This document shows, piece after piece, positions 62,815-64,000 of a stretch of DNA of 64,000 bases. The position numbers and the translations under genes were made by a program. The DNA lies in NCBI RefSeq assembly GCF_020966775.1, contig NZ_JAJKFV010000029.1, forward strand, positions 1,605,001-1,669,000, written 5' to 3'. The DNA is from Rhodopirellula halodulae. GTDB taxonomy: Bacteria > Planctomycetota > Planctomycetia > Pirellulales > Pirellulaceae. The notes under the pieces are model-generated. The model made no database searches. It was not told where the DNA came from and saw only the letters and a program-made list of their open reading frames with translations. Position 1 is the first letter of the stretch. The number at the start of each line of letters is the position of its first letter.

Positions 62815-63861
62815 ATGTCACCGCATCACTACACTGATATCTCATCCATGCTCGCGTTGATTCCGCAAGAACCCGGTGCAGGAATGAACTCCAGTTCGCT
62901 GCTGTTGCTGGTCGGCGTTTTTTTGGCATTATTCTTTGCTGCAGTGCTCGGGTTCTTTTTCCTGCGGTACGGGAAGCTTTGGTTCCAAGCATTCATGTCG
63001 GATGCGGATGTGCAGTTGCTGAACTTGATTCGCATGCACTTCACCAAGGTCAATCCAAACGTCATCGTTCAAGCCAAGGTGATGGCCGCCCAAGCGGGAT
63101 TGAACATCAGTCGCCGTGACGGAATCAGCACGCATCGATTGGAAGCTCACTACTTGGCCGGCGGAAACGTCATGAATGTGATTCATGCGATCATCGCGGC
63201 ACATCGAGCCCAGATTCCTTTGGAGTTTGACCAAGCGGCCGCGATTGATTTGGCGGGACGCGACGTTTTGGATGCTGTGCAAACCAGCGTGTATCCGAAG
63301 GTCATTGATTGCCCCGACCCGAAACGAAGCGGCAAGACGACTTTGAGTGCAATCACCAAGAATGGGGTGGAATTGCGAGTTCGAACGCGGGTCACGGTGC
63401 GAACCAATTTGGAACAACTGATTGGTGGTGCGACGGAAGACACCGTGATCGCTCGCGTCGGCGAAGCCATCATCAGTTCGATTGGTTCAGCGGACACTCA
63501 TTTCAAAGTGCTCGAAAACCCAGACATGATCACTCGTGTGGTGTTGTCGCGAGGATTGGATGCGCAAACCGCATTTGAAATCGTGTCGATTGATATCGCG
63601 GACATCGATGTCGGGGAAAACATTGGAGCTCGATTGCAGAGCGATCAAGCCGAGGCCGACACGCGAGTGGCTCGTGCACAGGCCGAACGTCGTCGCGCCG
63701 AAGCCATCGCGGCGGAGCAGCAAATGAAGGCTCGCGTGTCCGAAAACCGATCGCGATTGGTCTTGGCGGAAGCCGAAGTGCCACGTGCGATGGCGGAGGC
63801 TTTCCAAGCCGGCCGAATCGGTGAGGTGGCCAATGGAGTAGCAACGGAAGGCTCGGCGTGA
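62815..63861 (+). CDS. Flotillin-like SPFH protein FloA (paralogue 2)
   Basis: 348 residues, closely related to the protein at 11397: LLLLVGVFLALFFAAVLGFFFL anchor, [69 protein letters not shown] and [22 protein letters not shown]. Start could also be Met12. It has lost paralogue 1's tail after the coiled coil. The stop overlaps the next gene (GTGA). Both genes sit in this window, about 50 kb apart, with different neighbours. Confidence 0.92.
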   Translation: MSPHHYTDISSMLALIPQEPGAGMNSSSLLLLVGVFLALFFAAVLGFFFLRYGKLWFQAFMSDADVQLLNLIRMHFTKVNPNVIVQAKVMAAQAGLNISRRDGISTHRLEAHYLAGGNVMNVIHAIIAAHRAQIPLEFDQAAAIDLAGRDVLDAVQTSVYPKVIDCPDPKRSGKTTLSAITKNGVELRVRTRVTVRTNLEQLIGGATEDTVIARVGEAIISSIGSADTHFKVLENPDMITRVVLSRGLDAQTAFEIVSIDIADIDVGENIGARLQSDQAEADTRVARAQAERRRAEAIAAEQQMKARVSENRSRLVLAEAEVPRAMAEAFQAGRIGEVANGVATEGSA

Positions 63862-64000
63862 GTGTCGGATCACCCGGTTCCTCGGAAGAACCTGTCTTGG
63901 GCTCTTACGAGCGACACTCGTATCGCGTGCGGTTTGCAGGCGGCAATGGTTTTGAACTAGCAGGAATCGTCGATCGTCCACGAGATTTGGAAACAGGTGA
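63858..64000 (+). CDS. Alpha/beta hydrolase N terminus (partial)
   Basis: 47 codons visible, cut by the right edge. GTG start overlaps the FloA stop as GTGA. RVRFAGGNGFELAGIVDRPRD is typical of the first strands of alpha/beta hydrolases, including bifunctional hydrolase-OsmC proteins. The nucleophile lies outside the window, so the class is tentative. Confidence 0.55.
   Translation, partial: MSVGSPGSSEEPVLGSYERHSYRVRFAGGNGFELAGIVDRPRDLETG

Noticed and set aside
1-64000. Mobile elements, CRISPR arrays or prophage genes
   Set aside because: No transposase, integrase, terminal inverted repeats, or regularly spaced repeats were seen.

Overview
The window is a gene-dense stretch of about 55% GC chromosome from a planctomycete. 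It most resembles the Rhodopirellula / Pirellulaceae group. The evidence is family content (DUF3500, GYF-type zinc-ribbon membrane proteins, DUF2617, FloA-type SPFH proteins, a fused CcoNO oxidase, a HisA-like TIM barrel outside any his operon), frequent TTG/GTG starts, patchy Shine-Dalgarno sequences and many secreted proteins without assigned function. The assignment is inferred from recognised families, not from a database search. No CRISPR array, phage, insertion sequence or integron is visible. The region looks like core chromosome.

Layout. 1-5.6 kb: RlmI-like methyltransferase (cut by the window edge), 7Fe ferredoxin, flippase-like membrane protein, truB, DUF3500 protein with an intrinsic terminator, tRNA-Leu(TAA), and a PAS-LuxR regulator. 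6-14 kb: secreted TPR protein, D-2-hydroxyacid dehydrogenase, YihY-family protein with an acidic insertion, then floA, a small protein and a rhomboid protease. 14-16.5 kb: Tat-exported sugar isomerase-like protein and a DUF2092-thioredoxin fusion. 16.5-22.9 kb: an osmoregulated periplasmic glucan (OPG) locus with opgG, a predicted GH144 beta-1,2-glucanase, an unknown 149-aa protein coupled to opgH, and opgH. 22.9-28.8 kb: GYF protein, then a four-gene operon with 4-bp overlaps (degenerate NtrC-like regulator, unknown protein, MnmE-like GTPase lacking its C-terminal Cys motif, THUMP-like methyltransferase), and a Tyr-rich secreted protein. 29-31 kb: secreted HEAT-like protein and a lipase-like hydrolase. 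31-40 kb: a complete cbb3 oxidase operon, ccoNO(fused)-Q-P-G-H-(DsbD_2-like)-I-S, on the minus strand. 40-44.4 kb: rpoD with a strong terminator, and dnaG. 45-47 kb: two ABC-2 permeases without an ATPase. 47-53 kb: SGNH hydrolase, ThiD2-ThiE fusion, phytase-like secreted protein, CYTH protein, SDR lacking its catalytic Tyr, small conserved protein, and a receiver-LuxR regulator. 53-59.6 kb: AsmA-like giant, polytopic membrane protein and GT2 glycosyltransferase in one operon. 59.8-64 kb: NUDIX hydrolase, TrpG/PabA, DUF2617, HisA-like protein, a second FloA paralogue and a truncated alpha/beta hydrolase.

Coherent modules are high-affinity respiration (cco with its copper and heme assembly factors), periplasmic glucan synthesis and turnover, flotillin-type membrane organisation, and initiation of replication and transcription (dnaG, rpoD). 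The main new leads are the OPG locus with its unknown OpgH-coupled protein, the compact degenerate-MnmE operon, and a recurring pattern of 14-18 bp tandem duplications placed at gene ends and in leaders.
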